NCBI RefSeq assembly: GCF_900188005.1
Contig: NZ_FZNR01000003.1
Span: forward strand, 186,001-250,000
DNA: 64,000 nucleotides
Direction: 5' to 3'
Source of the DNA: Actinoplanes regularis
GTDB taxonomy: Bacteria > Actinomycetota > Actinomycetes > Mycobacteriales > Micromonosporaceae
Shown here: positions 26,545-34,390 of the stretch, in pieces
How positions within the stretch are numbered: the stretch's first letter is position 1
Layout: each line of letters opens with the position of its first letter
Made by a program: the position numbers and the translations under genes
Notes under the pieces: generated by a model
The model's database searches: none
Told to the model about the DNA's origin: nothing
Seen by the model: only the letters and a program-made list of their open reading frames with translations

Positions 26545-27552
26545 CTACATCCCCCACGCCTTCGCAATTCGCGCGAGGCTGTCCCGCCGTGTCGCCGGGT
26601 CGTAGACCGCCCCGGCGAGGATCAGTTCGTCCGCCCCAGTCCGGGTGACCAGTGCGTCAAGCGCGGCCACGACCTCCTCGGCGGTCCCCGCGTACTGGGT
26701 GCCCGGCAGCGAGTCGAGCACCTGCAGATCCAGGTCCGACAGCTCCCGCTCGGCCGCCGCCGAAGGCGAGATCATCGGCCCGAGCCGTCCGGTACGCAGG
26801 CTCAACGCCATGATCCGGCTGGGCCCGGCCAGGTACCGCGCCTCCTCGGTCGTCTCCGCCGCGAGCACCGAAGCGCTCACCATCAGGTGCGGCTCCGGGA
26901 AGCGCTCCGACGGCTGGAAACCCGACCGGTACAGCCGCGCCGCACTGTCCACGTCGGACGCGATCGCGAAGTGATATGCGTAACAGAACGGCAGTCCCAG
27001 CGCCGCCGCGAGCTGCGCCCCGTAGGTCGACGACCCGAGAATCCAGACCTCCGGGTACGTCTCCGGCGCCGGTGTCGCCCGCAACCGCCCGGCCATCCCG
27101 GCCGACCGCTCGTCCCCGAGCAGCCCGAGCACCGTTCGCAGGTGCTCCGGGAACTGCTCCACGGTCAGGTAGGGCGAGACCCCGCGCAGCGCCGCCGCGG
27201 TCGCCTGGTCGGTGCCCGGCGCCCGCCCGATGCCCAGGTCGATCCGCCCCGGGTAGAGCGCCTCCAGGAGCGCGAACTGCTCGGCGACCACGAACGGCAT
27301 GTGGTTGGGGAGCATCACCCCGCCGGAGCCCACCTTGATCCGCCCGGTCTGCGCGGCGACGGCCCCGATCAGGACCGGAGGCGCGGTCGACGCCACGGCC
27401 GGCATGTTGTGGTGCTCGGCGACCCAGAAACGGGCGAAGCCCAGCTCATCGGCCGCCTTCGCGATCTCGATGGTGCCGCGCAGCGCGTCGGCGCTGCCGT
27501 GCCCCTCGCGAACGGTGGCCAGGTCCAGCACGGAGAGGGGTACACGGGTCAT
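26545..27552 (-). CDS. Luciferase-like flavin-dependent oxidoreductase (LLM class)
   Basis: 335 residues, the bacterial luciferase-like TIM barrel. VPLSVLDLATVREG, FWVAEHHNMPAVASTAPPV and GSGGVMLPNHMPFVVAEQF are typical of the group without a known substrate, which uses F420 or FMN. PEVWILGSSTYGAQLAAALGLPF is the conserved middle motif. ATG 27552 overlaps the stop of the upstream TetR gene (ATGA), which makes it the best start. The neighbouring repressor probably controls the pair. Confidence 0.87.
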   Translation of the reverse strand: MTRVPLSVLDLATVREGHGSADALRGTIEIAKAADELGFARFWVAEHHNMPAVASTAPPVLIGAVAAQTGRIKVGSGGVMLPNHMPFVVAEQFALLEALYPGRIDLGIGRAPGTDQATAAALRGVSPYLTVEQFPEHLRTVLGLLGDERSAGMAGRLRATPAPETYPEVWILGSSTYGAQLAAALGLPFCYAYHFAIASDVDSAARLYRSGFQPSERFPEPHLMVSASVLAAETTEEARYLAGPSRIMALSLRTGRLGPMISPSAAAERELSDLDLQVLDSLPGTQYAGTAEEVVAALDALVTRTGADELILAGAVYDPATRRDSLARIAKAWGM

Positions 27553-28115
27553 GAGGTAGTCCATTCCGGAGATTGCAGGAGGGCGAAGCCCTCGTCGATC
27601 AGGCGGTGCAGCCCAGCGATGCCGGTTTCCGTGTCCCAGCGCGGCAGCACCGTGCTGAGCACCGTGCGGGCGGTGTTGATCAGGAGGTCGAGTCGCAGCC
27701 CGGTCGTGGCGGCGTCGCGGCTCGAGGCCCAGTGCCGGACGGCGTCCCAGAACCGGTCGCACACCTCGCGTGAGCAGACGGCCAGCTCGGGGGAGGCCCG
27801 GAGCACCCGGTGCTGCCGGATCATCCGCTCCGCGGTGGCCGCGGTGTAACCCAGGATCAGCTGGTGCAGGGCGGTCCAGAGCGGCTCGTCCGGCGGCCGG
27901 GCGCCGGTCAGCTCGGCCCACAGCCGCGGATCGTCCGGGTCGGGGTCGAAGAGCACCGACTCCTTGCCGGCGAAGTAGTTGAAGTAGGTGCGGCGCGAGA
28001 TGCCGGCGGTGGCGACGATGTCGTCGACCGACACCGCGTCGAAGCCACGCTCGGCCATCAGGCCGACCGCCGAGTCACGAATCGAGCGCCAGATCTCCGG
28101 GCTGCGTTGTCGCAC
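27549..28115 (-). CDS. TetR-family transcriptional regulator
   Basis: 188 residues. The helix-turn-helix VSVDDIVATAGISRRTYFNYF (about 28-48) is clear; the C-terminal half is the ligand domain. The GTG start at 28115 follows a -10 box TAGGGT by 6 bases (leaderless), and a perfect palindrome covers the -35, so it probably represses itself and the coupled oxidoreductase. Confidence 0.9.
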   Translation of the reverse strand: MRQRSPEIWRSIRDSAVGLMAERGFDAVSVDDIVATAGISRRTYFNYFAGKESVLFDPDPDDPRLWAELTGARPPDEPLWTALHQLILGYTAATAERMIRQHRVLRASPELAVCSREVCDRFWDAVRHWASSRDAATTGLRLDLLINTARTVLSTVLPRWDTETGIAGLHRLIDEGFALLQSPEWTTS

Positions 28116-28121
28116 GCTCCG

Positions 28122-28150
28122 ACCCTAGCTCGGCGTGCACTGAGTGCAAG
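28122..28150 (-). promoter_or_regulatory. Promoter with overlapping TetR-type operator
   Basis: On the minus strand TTGCAC (28149-28144) and TAGGGT (28127-28122) are 16 bases apart and lie just before the GTG at 28115. The palindrome TGCACTGAGTGCA (28136-28148, 6+1+6) covers the -35 side. This fits autorepression by the TetR protein encoded directly downstream. Confidence 0.7.
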
Positions 28151-28178
28151 TTACAGCGGTCCCGGGGTGGCCGACGCC

Positions 28179-28655
28179 TCAGTCCCGATGCTGCTGGTGG
28201 CGAATCACCTGCACGCCGACCGTCACCGCGCCCAGCGCCGCCCCCGGCACCAGCAGCCAAGCCGGCCACGGATAGACCCACTCGTCGACAGTCGACCTGA
28301 CCAGTACATAGACGACCAGGTTCACCGCGGCGAGGGACGCCCAGATGGTCCACAGCACCAGCAGCGCGACCGGCAGCCGCCGCATCGCACGACGCGCCTC
28401 GCTGGCCCGCCGAGCGTGCACCTCGGCCGCGCTGGTGCCCGGCCGCGGCAGGTCCTGAACGATGACGAGCAGTTCCGCGTACGTCCGGGCGGCGTACGCC
28501 GCGGCGACACGCTCGTCGTACTCGTGCAGGGAGAGCCGGCCCTCGTCGAGCGCGCCCTTCAGCAGATCGGCGATCTGCTGCCGATCGGAATCCGCCGCCC
28601 GCAGCGTCTCGATCTGCTCGGAGCGCCGGCCGGGGCCGGGGACCTCTTTCGCCAT
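28179..28655 (-). CDS. DUF1707 membrane protein
   Basis: 158 residues. The N-terminal DUF1707 domain LRAADSDRQQIADLLKGALDEGRLSL.EYDERVAAAYAARTY (about 18-62) is followed by a linker and two membrane helices with a short loop (about 95-150). This pairing is common in actinobacteria, and its function is unknown. A good AAGGAG site precedes the ATG by about 8 bases. The gene stands alone between the TetR and lipoprotein genes. Confidence 0.83.
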   Translation of the reverse strand: MAKEVPGPGRRSEQIETLRAADSDRQQIADLLKGALDEGRLSLHEYDERVAAAYAARTYAELLVIVQDLPRPGTSAAEVHARRASEARRAMRRLPVALLVLWTIWASLAAVNLVVYVLVRSTVDEWVYPWPAWLLVPGAALGAVTVGVQVIRHQQHRD

Positions 28656-28766
28656 CTCCGGGCTCCTTCACATACGCCGCGTCTGGGCGTCAGGCTACCC
28701 AAAACCGCGAGGGCGATGGGGCCGCCGCGAGCCGGTTTCCGCGGCGGAGTAACCCCGGGGGAGGGC

Positions 28767-29189
28767 TCAGCAGCCGAGGTGCGAGCGGACGTCGGCGGGG
28801 ACGCCGGTCTCGCAGTAATCGCCGGTGCCGCCGTTGATCGCCTGCCAGCCTCCACCGGTGTAGTGGAAGACCACGTGAGCGTTGTCGACGTCGCGCGGGT
28901 GGGTCAGCCCGATCGCGTAGCCCTTGTAGCAGTTGATGTCGCTCAGGGTGTCGGTCGGCGCGAGAGACTTGGCCACATCGCTGCTGCGGAACGCCTTGAG
29001 CAGCGTCGCCTCCGAAGCCGGACAGCCCGTGCCGGCCGCGGAACCCCCGCTCGCGACCGGCGCCGCGGTGCCGGTCGCCGATCCCGGCGTCGCGCCGCCG
29101 GCGGTGGTGGGGGCATCGGTGCTCGAGCACCCGGCAACGGCGAAGGCAGCAGCGGCGGCGGCGAGGACGAGCGACGTACGGGCGTTCAT
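28767..29189 (-). CDS. Small secreted lipoprotein
   Basis: 140 residues. MNARTSLVLAAAAAAF then VAGCSS gives a short signal with lipobox. A Thr/Ser/Gly/Ala linker (to about residue 55) and a C-terminal domain with four Cys (GCPAS, NCYKGY, YCETG, LGC end) follow; the cysteines may form disulfides. ATG 29189 has an AGGGAG site about 7 bases upstream; the longer frame starts before that site and is not needed. No family is recognised beyond general actinobacterial lipoproteins. Confidence 0.75.
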   Translation of the reverse strand: MNARTSLVLAAAAAAFAVAGCSSTDAPTTAGGATPGSATGTAAPVASGGSAAGTGCPASEATLLKAFRSSDVAKSLAPTDTLSDINCYKGYAIGLTHPRDVDNAHVVFHYTGGGWQAINGGTGDYCETGVPADVRSHLGC

Positions 29190-29351
29190 GAATCTGCTCC
29201 CTAAGCGATGACGCGCATCCCATGCCGTGGTGCGCGGACAGGAGTCAGTTTTGTGGTTCGACAACCCGCACGAATCACCGATACGTGCCAATGGATCAAC
29301 AGCCGAGCGCCTTGCCGCCGCCCAGCCGTTTGCCCAGGTGTGGAGTTCGAC

Positions 29352-29705
29352 TCACTCGGAATCCCGCGGGTCACGCACATCTACTCCGAAGCGCTCGCGG
29401 ACCTGGGCCTCCAAGTCCTTCCGTTGCTCCGGGGTCAACTCCGACTCCCACTGCCGGTACCTCTCGATGCCTTCGATCATCGGGGCGGAGTACACCGAGG
29501 TGGTGGCGAGGTCGCGCAGCCGGATACGACCGTCCAGCAGATCTCTCGCCATCTCCGCCATGTCCGGGCCGGCCTCGCCGTTCTTCATCCGCCGAAGGCT
29601 CTCCTTGACCGCTTGGGCGACCCGCGCGTGACCCGCCATCGCCTCGAGCTCACGGTCGATCGGCTCTTCTCCACGATCTCGCACGTCACGCTCCCGGAGG
29701 GGCAT
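29352..29705 (-). CDS. Conserved-looking hypothetical protein
   Basis: From ATG 29705 the product is 117 residues, strongly charged and helical (EPIDRELEAMAGHARVAQAV, DMAEMARDLLDGRIRLRDLA, LTPEQRKDLEAQVRERFG). It has the look of a real small cytoplasmic protein, and the upstream part of the frame does not. No ribosome binding site is clear. I cannot name a family or function. Confidence 0.5.
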   Translation of the reverse strand: MPLRERDVRDRGEEPIDRELEAMAGHARVAQAVKESLRRMKNGEAGPDMAEMARDLLDGRIRLRDLATTSVYSAPMIEGIERYRQWESELTPEQRKDLEAQVRERFGVDVRDPRDSE

Positions 29706-30035
29706 ATGCCGTCGCCGGCAACGGGATGTTGTCGAGGCTTCCGCCCTGATAAGCCATGTCCATACCCATGCCTCAAGACCTGGAGAATCCGGGCCAAGCT
29801 GCGTTGCTGCCCACGCCGCGCGACCGCGATCGTGCCGGCCATCCTCGTCCTGCGCCACATCGAAGCCAACCGCTACGCAGGATGAAAAGGCTCACAGGGC
29901 ATAGAACGCCGAACCAGCCGTAGGGCCGGTGAACGTTTGCGCCGCGTCCTGGACCCCTGTACATTGCTCCGCGCCAGAATGATCATCGTAATTGCTACAT
30001 TTCGCTGGTTCGATGGACGGTTGGAGTCACGGGGT
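29706..30035. other. Gap with possible gene remnant
   Basis: No intact gene is seen in this stretch between the hypothetical gene and the lectin gene. It holds a possible transposase tail (29763-29885, listed separately). The last 100 bp are richer in A and T (for example around 29975-30003) and probably contain the lectin promoter, but I cannot fix its -10 and -35. Confidence 0.4.
29763..29885 (+). pseudogene. Possible 3' remnant of an insertion-sequence transposase
   Basis: The plus-strand frame ending at 29885 reads about 40 residues, CLKTWRIRAKLRCC...RATAIVPAILVLRHIEANR, resembling the C-terminal helix pattern of IS5-like DDE transposases. Nothing upstream in the frame fits a transposase, so if real it is a truncated tail. 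Assigned from memory of the family pattern only, hence low confidence. Confidence 0.3.
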
Positions 30036-30587
30036 ATGAAATCGCGCAAACTTCTATACGGCTTCATGGCGATCGTGGGGGCGGTGGCGGGGACGGCCAT
30101 CGCGTCGCCCGCATTCGCCGCTGACAGTGGTCCCTGGGAGGTTCAGACTTTCGGCAAGTGCCTGGAAGTCCAGGGCGGGTCGACTGCAAACAGCGCGCAG
30201 ATCCAGAACTGGACCTGCCCATCAGCGACCGGAAAGATCGCTCCGCTGCACCAGCGATGGATCTGGCGGAACCTCGGAAATGGATATTTCCGATTGATCA
30301 ATGGCAAGAGCGGAAAATGCGCGAATGTAAAAGGCAATTCACAGGAAACCTCTGCCAAGATCATTCAATACCCGTGTGGCGGCTCCACGACGTACAACGA
30401 CCAGTGGCGCATGGTGCTTGAACTAAAAAACCACAACGGCCACGACTACTACAAGATCGTGAGCAGGAGCAGCGAATTCTGCCTTGGCGTGCAAGACAAC
30501 AGCGCCGCCAACGGAGCAGACATCATTCAGCGCTCATGTCACTCCGGAGCGGCCCTCATCACGTGGGTTCCGGCGAAGCAGTCCTAG
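30036..30587 (+). CDS. Secreted ricin-type beta-trefoil lectin
   Basis: 183 residues. A signal peptide (basic MKSRK, hydrophobic core, SPAFAA cleavage near residue 27) is followed by one R-type lectin domain with three repeats, seen in HQRWIWR, NDQWRMV and the spaced motifs KCLEVQGGST, KCANVKGNS and FCLGVQDNS. Such domains bind galactose-type sugars; no enzyme domain is attached. Parts of the gene use codons such as aaa, aat and ata that are rare in the neighbouring genes, suggesting recent transfer. ATG 30036 gives the signal peptide; GGAG at 30022-30025 is the only upstream candidate site. Confidence 0.82.
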   Translation: MKSRKLLYGFMAIVGAVAGTAIASPAFAADSGPWEVQTFGKCLEVQGGSTANSAQIQNWTCPSATGKIAPLHQRWIWRNLGNGYFRLINGKSGKCANVKGNSQETSAKIIQYPCGGSTTYNDQWRMVLELKNHNGHDYYKIVSRSSEFCLGVQDNSAANGADIIQRSCHSGAALITWVPAKQS

Positions 30588-30612
30588 GGCCCCGGGCCGG
30601 AACGGCTGTTGA

Positions 30613-30638
30613 ACCGGCAGCCGGATCCGGCTGCCGGT
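30613..30638. terminator. Palindromic terminator-like element 1
   Basis: A perfect 26-base palindrome (13+13, centred on GGATCC) 26 bp after the lectin stop. Probably ends lectin transcription. Confidence 0.6.
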
Positions 30639-30647
30639 AGCACCACA

Positions 30648-30683
30648 CCGAGGGGTGTACGGCAGCTGCCGTACACCCCTCGG
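30648..30683. terminator. Palindromic terminator-like element 2
   Basis: A perfect 36-base palindrome (18+18, centre CAGCTG) only 9 bp after the first one. As RNA it would form a very stable hairpin. No T-run follows on either strand. A tandem terminator or a cruciform-forming element. Confidence 0.5.
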
Positions 30684-31139
30684 GCGTGCCCATAGGCGCT
30701 CTAGGTTGCTGAAGTTCCGGGCGAACCCGCTCCACCAGGTCACCCACAGGATCTCGCGCCCGCCAACCACGAGGGCGTAGAGCCGGCCGACGTAGTCGAC
30801 CGCCAGCCACGGTGCCGCCGGCGCGGCGCGGGCCGGCCGCGCTCGGCCTGCTGGCGGTCTCCGGCCGGCATCGGACGGCGCGCCGGCCGATTCTCGACTC
30901 CACTCAAGGCCGTGACGATCGCCGCTGGGGTAAGCCGCCGTCGTTGCTTCCGGCGATCGCTGCCGCACCACTTCGCGGCTTGCCATTGAATGCGGGCCGA
31001 CGGGTGCTCGGGAGCGCAGCTGGGGTGGTGCGCGTGATCTTCACGCGATCGGCTGACGGATGATCCACCTGCCCACGATCCCTTCACAACCACTTGTGGA
31101 GAGCCGGACTCGGCTGGACCCCGCTAGATCAAACGAAGA

Positions 31140-31175
31140 AGGCCCCTGCACCGCGTTTCCGCTGGTGAGGGGCCT
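31140..31175 (-). terminator. Terminator of tRNA-Tyr
   Basis: On the minus strand, 12 bases past the tRNA 3' end, AGGCCCCT (31175-31168) pairs with AGGGGCCT (31147-31140), extended by an inner CACC/GGTG. A T-rich run (TTCTTCGTTTGAT) follows, giving a classic intrinsic terminator. Confidence 0.8.
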
Positions 31176-31186
31176 ATCGTGCCTGT

Positions 31187-31270
31187 TGGTGGCGGGTAGA
31201 GGATTCGAACCTCTGTAGCTTTCGCGACGGATTTACAGTCCGCTCCCATTGGCCGCTCGGGCAACCCGCC
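31187..31270 (-). tRNA. tRNA-Tyr (GTA)
   Basis: The minus strand folds into a class II tRNA: acceptor GGCGGGT/ACCCGCC, D-arm GCCCGAGCGGCC, anticodon loop CTGTAAA with anticodon GTA, a long variable arm (GTCGCGAAAGCTAC), T-arm with GGTTCGAATCC. The 3' CCA is encoded (31189-31187), unlike in the other three tRNAs of this window. Confidence 0.96.
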
Positions 31271-31417
31271 TGGGCAACTGCCGCAGTCTCCCGCAGCAGC
31301 GGACATCAGGATAGCCGTACCGCGGGGCCGGGTCACAACCGGGTACGGTCGGCATGTCGCGGGCCGGGTCCGGTCCAACGGCGACATCGACAAGAATCCA
31401 GCCGCAGGAGTTTGATC

Positions 31418-31909
31418 ATGGCAGCCAACCCGTCGTTCGACATCGTCTGCAAGGTCGACCGGCAGGAGGTCGACAACGCTTTCCACCAGGCGGAGAAGGA
31501 GCTGAGCACCCGGTTCGACTTCCGGGGGACGGGCACCGAGGTCGCCAAGTCGGGCGAGGCCTTCACCATCACGTCGGAGACCGAGGAGCGGGCCCTCGCC
31601 GCGCTCGAGGTGTTCAAGGAGAAGCTGGTGAAGCGGAACATCTCGCTGAAGTCGCTGGATGCGGGGGAGCCCCGGCAGTCCGGCAAGACTTTCAAGATCG
31701 ACCTGAAGGTGGTCGAGGGGATCGAGGCCGACAAGGCCAAGGCGATCAGCAAGAAGATTCGCGATGAGGGGCCGAAGGGTGTGCAGGCCCAGATCCAGGG
31801 CGACCAGCTTCGGGTGACCGGTAAGAAGCGGGACGACCTGCAGGCCGTGATCGCGATGCTCAAGCAGGAGGACTTCGGCGTCGCGCTGCAGTTCGACAAC
31901 TACCGGTAA
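31418..31909 (+). CDS. YajQ-family nucleotide-binding protein
   Basis: 163 residues, full length for the YajQ/DUF520 family. [18 protein letters not shown] at the start, STRFDFRGT and the C-terminal [10 protein letters not shown] are signatures. Homologues in other bacteria bind cyclic di-GMP and pair with transcription factors; here that is only inferred. ATG 31418 is preceded by GCAGGAG at 7 bases. A GGDEF-EAL enzyme is encoded 3 kb downstream, so both sides of c-di-GMP signalling may be close together. Confidence 0.93.
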   Translation: MAANPSFDIVCKVDRQEVDNAFHQAEKELSTRFDFRGTGTEVAKSGEAFTITSETEERALAALEVFKEKLVKRNISLKSLDAGEPRQSGKTFKIDLKVVEGIEADKAKAISKKIRDEGPKGVQAQIQGDQLRVTGKKRDDLQAVIAMLKQEDFGVALQFDNYR

Positions 31910-31918
31910 TGGGGTTCG

Positions 31919-31946
31919 GCCGGTCCTGGAACAAGAGGACCGGCCC
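31919..31946 (+). terminator. Terminator after the YajQ gene
   Basis: Stem GGCCGGTCCT/AGGACCGGCC (31919-31928 with 31937-31946), loop of 8, starting 10 bp after the stop. No T-run. Confidence 0.7.
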
Positions 31947-32013
31947 CTGGTAAGCCCAGGTCGATTACCGCCAACCGGCGGAACGCCGCCCGATCCGGTC
32001 GCAGACTGAAGCG

Positions 32014-32304
32014 ATGGGTGTCGCGGTGCTGGGCGGTGTGCTGGGTCTCGCGCTCTCCGTCTTCGGCGTGCGGATGCTGGTGCGGGGCCAGGCCCCGGAG
32101 ATGATCACTCGTTCGTTCCGGTCGGTCCGGGACGCGGGGTTCTATCACCTGCTCTTCGGGCTGGCCATGTTGATCTACGTGGGTGGACTGCACCTACCCG
32201 GTGCCGTACCCGCGCAGGCCGCCGCGCTGGTCGCCGTGGCCCTGGTCGGTGTGGCTCTGTTCCGTTTCCGCCCGCGAGGCCGTGGGCCGACCCCAGGGGC
32301 TTGA
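32014..32304 (+). CDS. Small three-helix membrane protein
   Basis: 96 residues with three hydrophobic segments (about 4-22, 42-60 and 65-83) and a basic C terminus. No family is recognised. Weak leaderless signal: CAGACT (32002-32007) 6 bases before the ATG. The last 9 codons lie inside the first unit of the 52-bp tandem repeat, so the C terminus may have been altered by repeat expansion. Confidence 0.6.
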   Translation: MGVAVLGGVLGLALSVFGVRMLVRGQAPEMITRSFRSVRDAGFYHLLFGLAMLIYVGGLHLPGAVPAQAAALVAVALVGVALFRFRPRGRGPTPGA

Positions 32305-32476
32305 CCGCGAGCGACAGATTTCCGTGGGAGGCCGCGGGCCGGCCCGAGGGGCTTGACCGCGAGCGACAGATTTCCGTGGGAGGCCGCGGGCCGGCCCGAG
32401 GGGCTTGACCGCGAGCGACAGATTCCGTGCGAGGCCGCGGGCCGACCCGAGGAGCTTGACCGCCGGCGACGAAGCA
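32277..32476. repeat. 52-bp direct tandem repeat, about 3.8 copies
   Basis: Units start at 32277, 32329, 32381 and 32432. Copies 2 and 3 are near-identical (copy 3 has one base deleted and one substitution at its end), copy 1 has a few changes and copy 4 is partial and more diverged. Each unit carries GGGCCGGCCC or a variant and the core TTGACCGCGAGCGACAGA. There are no spacers, so it is not CRISPR. It lies between two membrane-protein genes. Confidence 0.9.
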
Positions 32477-32517
32477 CACGCTGTTCAGATCGGCGCGGAC
32501 CGGCTAGGAACGGCGAT

Positions 32518-33156
32518 ATGGACCTGACTCACGCCGTCCTCTCCTTCGCTGTTCTCGGCGCCCTGCTCACCATCACCCCCGGCCTGGACACCGCCCTCGT
32601 CCTGCGCGCAGCGGTGACGATGGGCCGGGGCCCGGCCTTCGGCACCGCGCTGGGTGTCGGCGCGGGCGCCCTGCTCTGGGGCGCGGCCGCCGCGGTCGGC
32701 GTCTCCGCGCTGCTCACCGCTTCCACGGTGGCGTACACCGTGCTGCGGTTGGCCGGCGCCGCGTACATGATCTTTCTTGGGGTCCGGATGGTCCGAGCGG
32801 TCTTCGCGCGCTCCGGCGCCGACGACCGTGCCGAACTCGCCGAGCCGGTGGCCCCGACCGGGTGGAGCACCTTCGCCAAGGGGCTGTTCACCAACCTGCT
32901 CAACCCGAAGGTCGGCGCCTTCTACATCGCGGTCCTGCCGCAGTTCGTCCCGCCGGACGCCAACCCGCTCGGCGTCGGCCTGCTGCTGGCCCTGGTGCAC
33001 GATCTGGAGGGTCTGGCCTGGTTCTCGTTGATCATTTTTGGGGCGCGGGCCGCGCGTGGTTTCCTCGCCCGGCGTTCGGTCCGGCGTACCGTCGACGCCG
33101 GAACCGGCACGGTCCTGATCGGCTTCGGTCTACGCCTGGGCCTGTCCAGCAGTTGA
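32518..33156 (+). CDS. LysE/RhtB-family exporter
   Basis: 212 residues, about six membrane segments. The family N-terminal motif TPGLDTALVLRAAVTMGRGPAFGTALGVGAG and the middle KGLFTNLLNPKVGAFYIAVLPQF are clear. Such proteins export amino acids or related compounds; the substrate is unknown. ATG 32518 has AGGAA 7 bases upstream. The 52-bp repeat fills the upstream region, so its copy number could affect expression. Confidence 0.9.
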   Translation: MDLTHAVLSFAVLGALLTITPGLDTALVLRAAVTMGRGPAFGTALGVGAGALLWGAAAAVGVSALLTASTVAYTVLRLAGAAYMIFLGVRMVRAVFARSGADDRAELAEPVAPTGWSTFAKGLFTNLLNPKVGAFYIAVLPQFVPPDANPLGVGLLLALVHDLEGLAWFSLIIFGARAARGFLARRSVRRTVDAGTGTVLIGFGLRLGLSSS

Positions 33157-33207
33157 AAGCTCGGGTTGTCCGGTGGATGAGGGCTTGATGGAGAGGTGGC
33201 GAACACG

Positions 33208-34017
33208 GTGATCAACCCCGTGGTGGACCTGGACTGGCTGCGTGCCCACGCCGGCGACGTGGTTCTGGCCGACGTCCGGTGGTACCTCGACGGACGCTCC
33301 GGCCGTGCCGCGTACCAGGAGGGTCATCTGCCCGGCGCGGTCTTCATCGACCTGGACACCGCGCTGGCCGGCCCGGCGTCGCCGGCCGAGGGCCGGCATC
33401 CGCTGCCGGATCCGAAGGTCTTCGCGGCGGCGATGTCCGCCGCCGGTGTCGGCGACGCGGCGACCGTGGTGGCTTACGACGACGCCGGCGGTGTCATCGC
33501 CGCCCGGCTGGTCTGGTTGCTGCGGGCGATCGGGCGCGAGGCCGCGCTGCTCGACGGAGGATTGCTGTCGTACGGGGGTGAGCTCACCACTGACACCCCC
33601 GTCCCGCCCCCGGCCTCCTTCACCCCGCGCGAGTGGCCGTCCGAGCGGCTGGCCTCGCTGGCCGACACCGCCGAGGGCGGCCATGTGGTGCTCGACGCCC
33701 GGGAGGCTGGCCGTTTCCGCGGCGACAGCGAGCCGATCGACCCGCGCCCCGGCCATATCCCGGGCGCCCGCAACCTGCCCTGCCGGGAGAACGTGGCCGA
33801 GGGCGGCCGCTTCCTGCCGGTCGCCGAGTTGCGCGAGCGGTTCGCGACCGTGGGCGTGACCGGGGACGCGGAGGTGATCTCCTACTGTGGTTCGGGTGTG
33901 ACCGCCTGCCACAATTTGATCGCGATGGAGCACGCCGGCCTCGGGCAGGGGCGGCTCTACCCGGGCTCGTGGTCGCAGTACAGCCACACCGACCGCCCGG
34001 CGGCCACCGGCGACTGA
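33208..34017 (+). CDS. Thiosulfate/3-mercaptopyruvate sulfurtransferase
   Basis: A two-domain rhodanese of about 269 residues. The catalytic Cys227 is in SYCGSGVTACH, and this CGSGVT loop favours mercaptopyruvate over thiosulfate as donor. The inactive N-terminal rhodanese domain shows GHLPGAVFIDLD and the second domain GHIPGARNLPCRENV. GTG 33208 has GGAGAGG about 11 bases upstream; the upstream GTG at 33196 overlaps that site and is less likely. Cytoplasmic sulfur transfer or cyanide detoxification. Confidence 0.9.
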   Translation: MINPVVDLDWLRAHAGDVVLADVRWYLDGRSGRAAYQEGHLPGAVFIDLDTALAGPASPAEGRHPLPDPKVFAAAMSAAGVGDAATVVAYDDAGGVIAARLVWLLRAIGREAALLDGGLLSYGGELTTDTPVPPPASFTPREWPSERLASLADTAEGGHVVLDAREAGRFRGDSEPIDPRPGHIPGARNLPCRENVAEGGRFLPVAELRERFATVGVTGDAEVISYCGSGVTACHNLIAMEHAGLGQGRLYPGSWSQYSHTDRPAATGD

Positions 34018-34063
34018 CCCGGCCGGGTGCGTCGTCCGGCGGTTCCGGTCCCGGACAGCCGGT

Positions 34064-34390
34064 CTATTCCTGCTGCCGGGCCGCCTGGTTCTCGATCCAG
34101 CGCTGGTGCGCCTCCCATGCGGCCTGTTTGCTGGTGCCGAGCGCCGTTCCGATCTGGGTCCACGAGGCGCCGGCCGCGCGAGCCGACCGGACCATGGCCT
34201 GCCGGCCGTACCCCGCTTTCCGGATCACCACCTCGCTCAGGGCCAGCATCTCGAGGGTCTCGAAGGGGGAGAGGGCTCTGCCCCCGTCCGGGTCCATGGC
34301 CGCGAGAGCGTCTCGCATCCTCAGTTCGTCGTAACGCTGAGTAGCGGTGGTGAGGGTGTGCCGTCGCTCCAGGTCGTCGGGCGTTGCCAT
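34064..34390 (-). CDS. Small helix-turn-helix protein
   Basis: 108 residues. The C-terminal half VRSARAAGASWTQIGTALGTSKQAAWEAHQRW is a helix-turn-helix of a kind common in small actinobacterial DNA-binding proteins. The N-terminal half is charged and helical. ATG 34390 is chosen over the upstream start because GAGAGG lies about 9 bases before it. A 14-base palindrome lies 25 bp upstream and may be its own operator. Confidence 0.7.
   Translation of the reverse strand: MATPDDLERRHTLTTATQRYDELRMRDALAAMDPDGGRALSPFETLEMLALSEVVIRKAGYGRQAMVRSARAAGASWTQIGTALGTSKQAAWEAHQRWIENQAARQQE

Larger units (their letters stand above)
30588..31139. other. Gap with two large palindromes, no intact gene
   Basis: This 550-bp stretch between the lectin gene and tRNA-Tyr has two perfect palindromes near its left end and otherwise no gene I can support. 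A minus-strand segment (about 30681-30815, reading LAVDYVGRLYALVV and REILWVTWW) looks protein-like and could be a gene fragment, but it has no start, stop or neighbours to confirm it. Confidence 0.4.

Noticed and set aside
30681..30815. Minus-strand protein-like segment in the gap before tRNA-Tyr
   Set aside because: About 45 residues look natural, possibly from a phosphatase-like protein, but the flanks are compositional noise and no family can be assigned, so it is only mentioned in the gap entry.
32277..32476. Possible CRISPR array
   Set aside because: Units are head-to-tail without unique spacers, too long for CRISPR repeats, and no cas genes are near.
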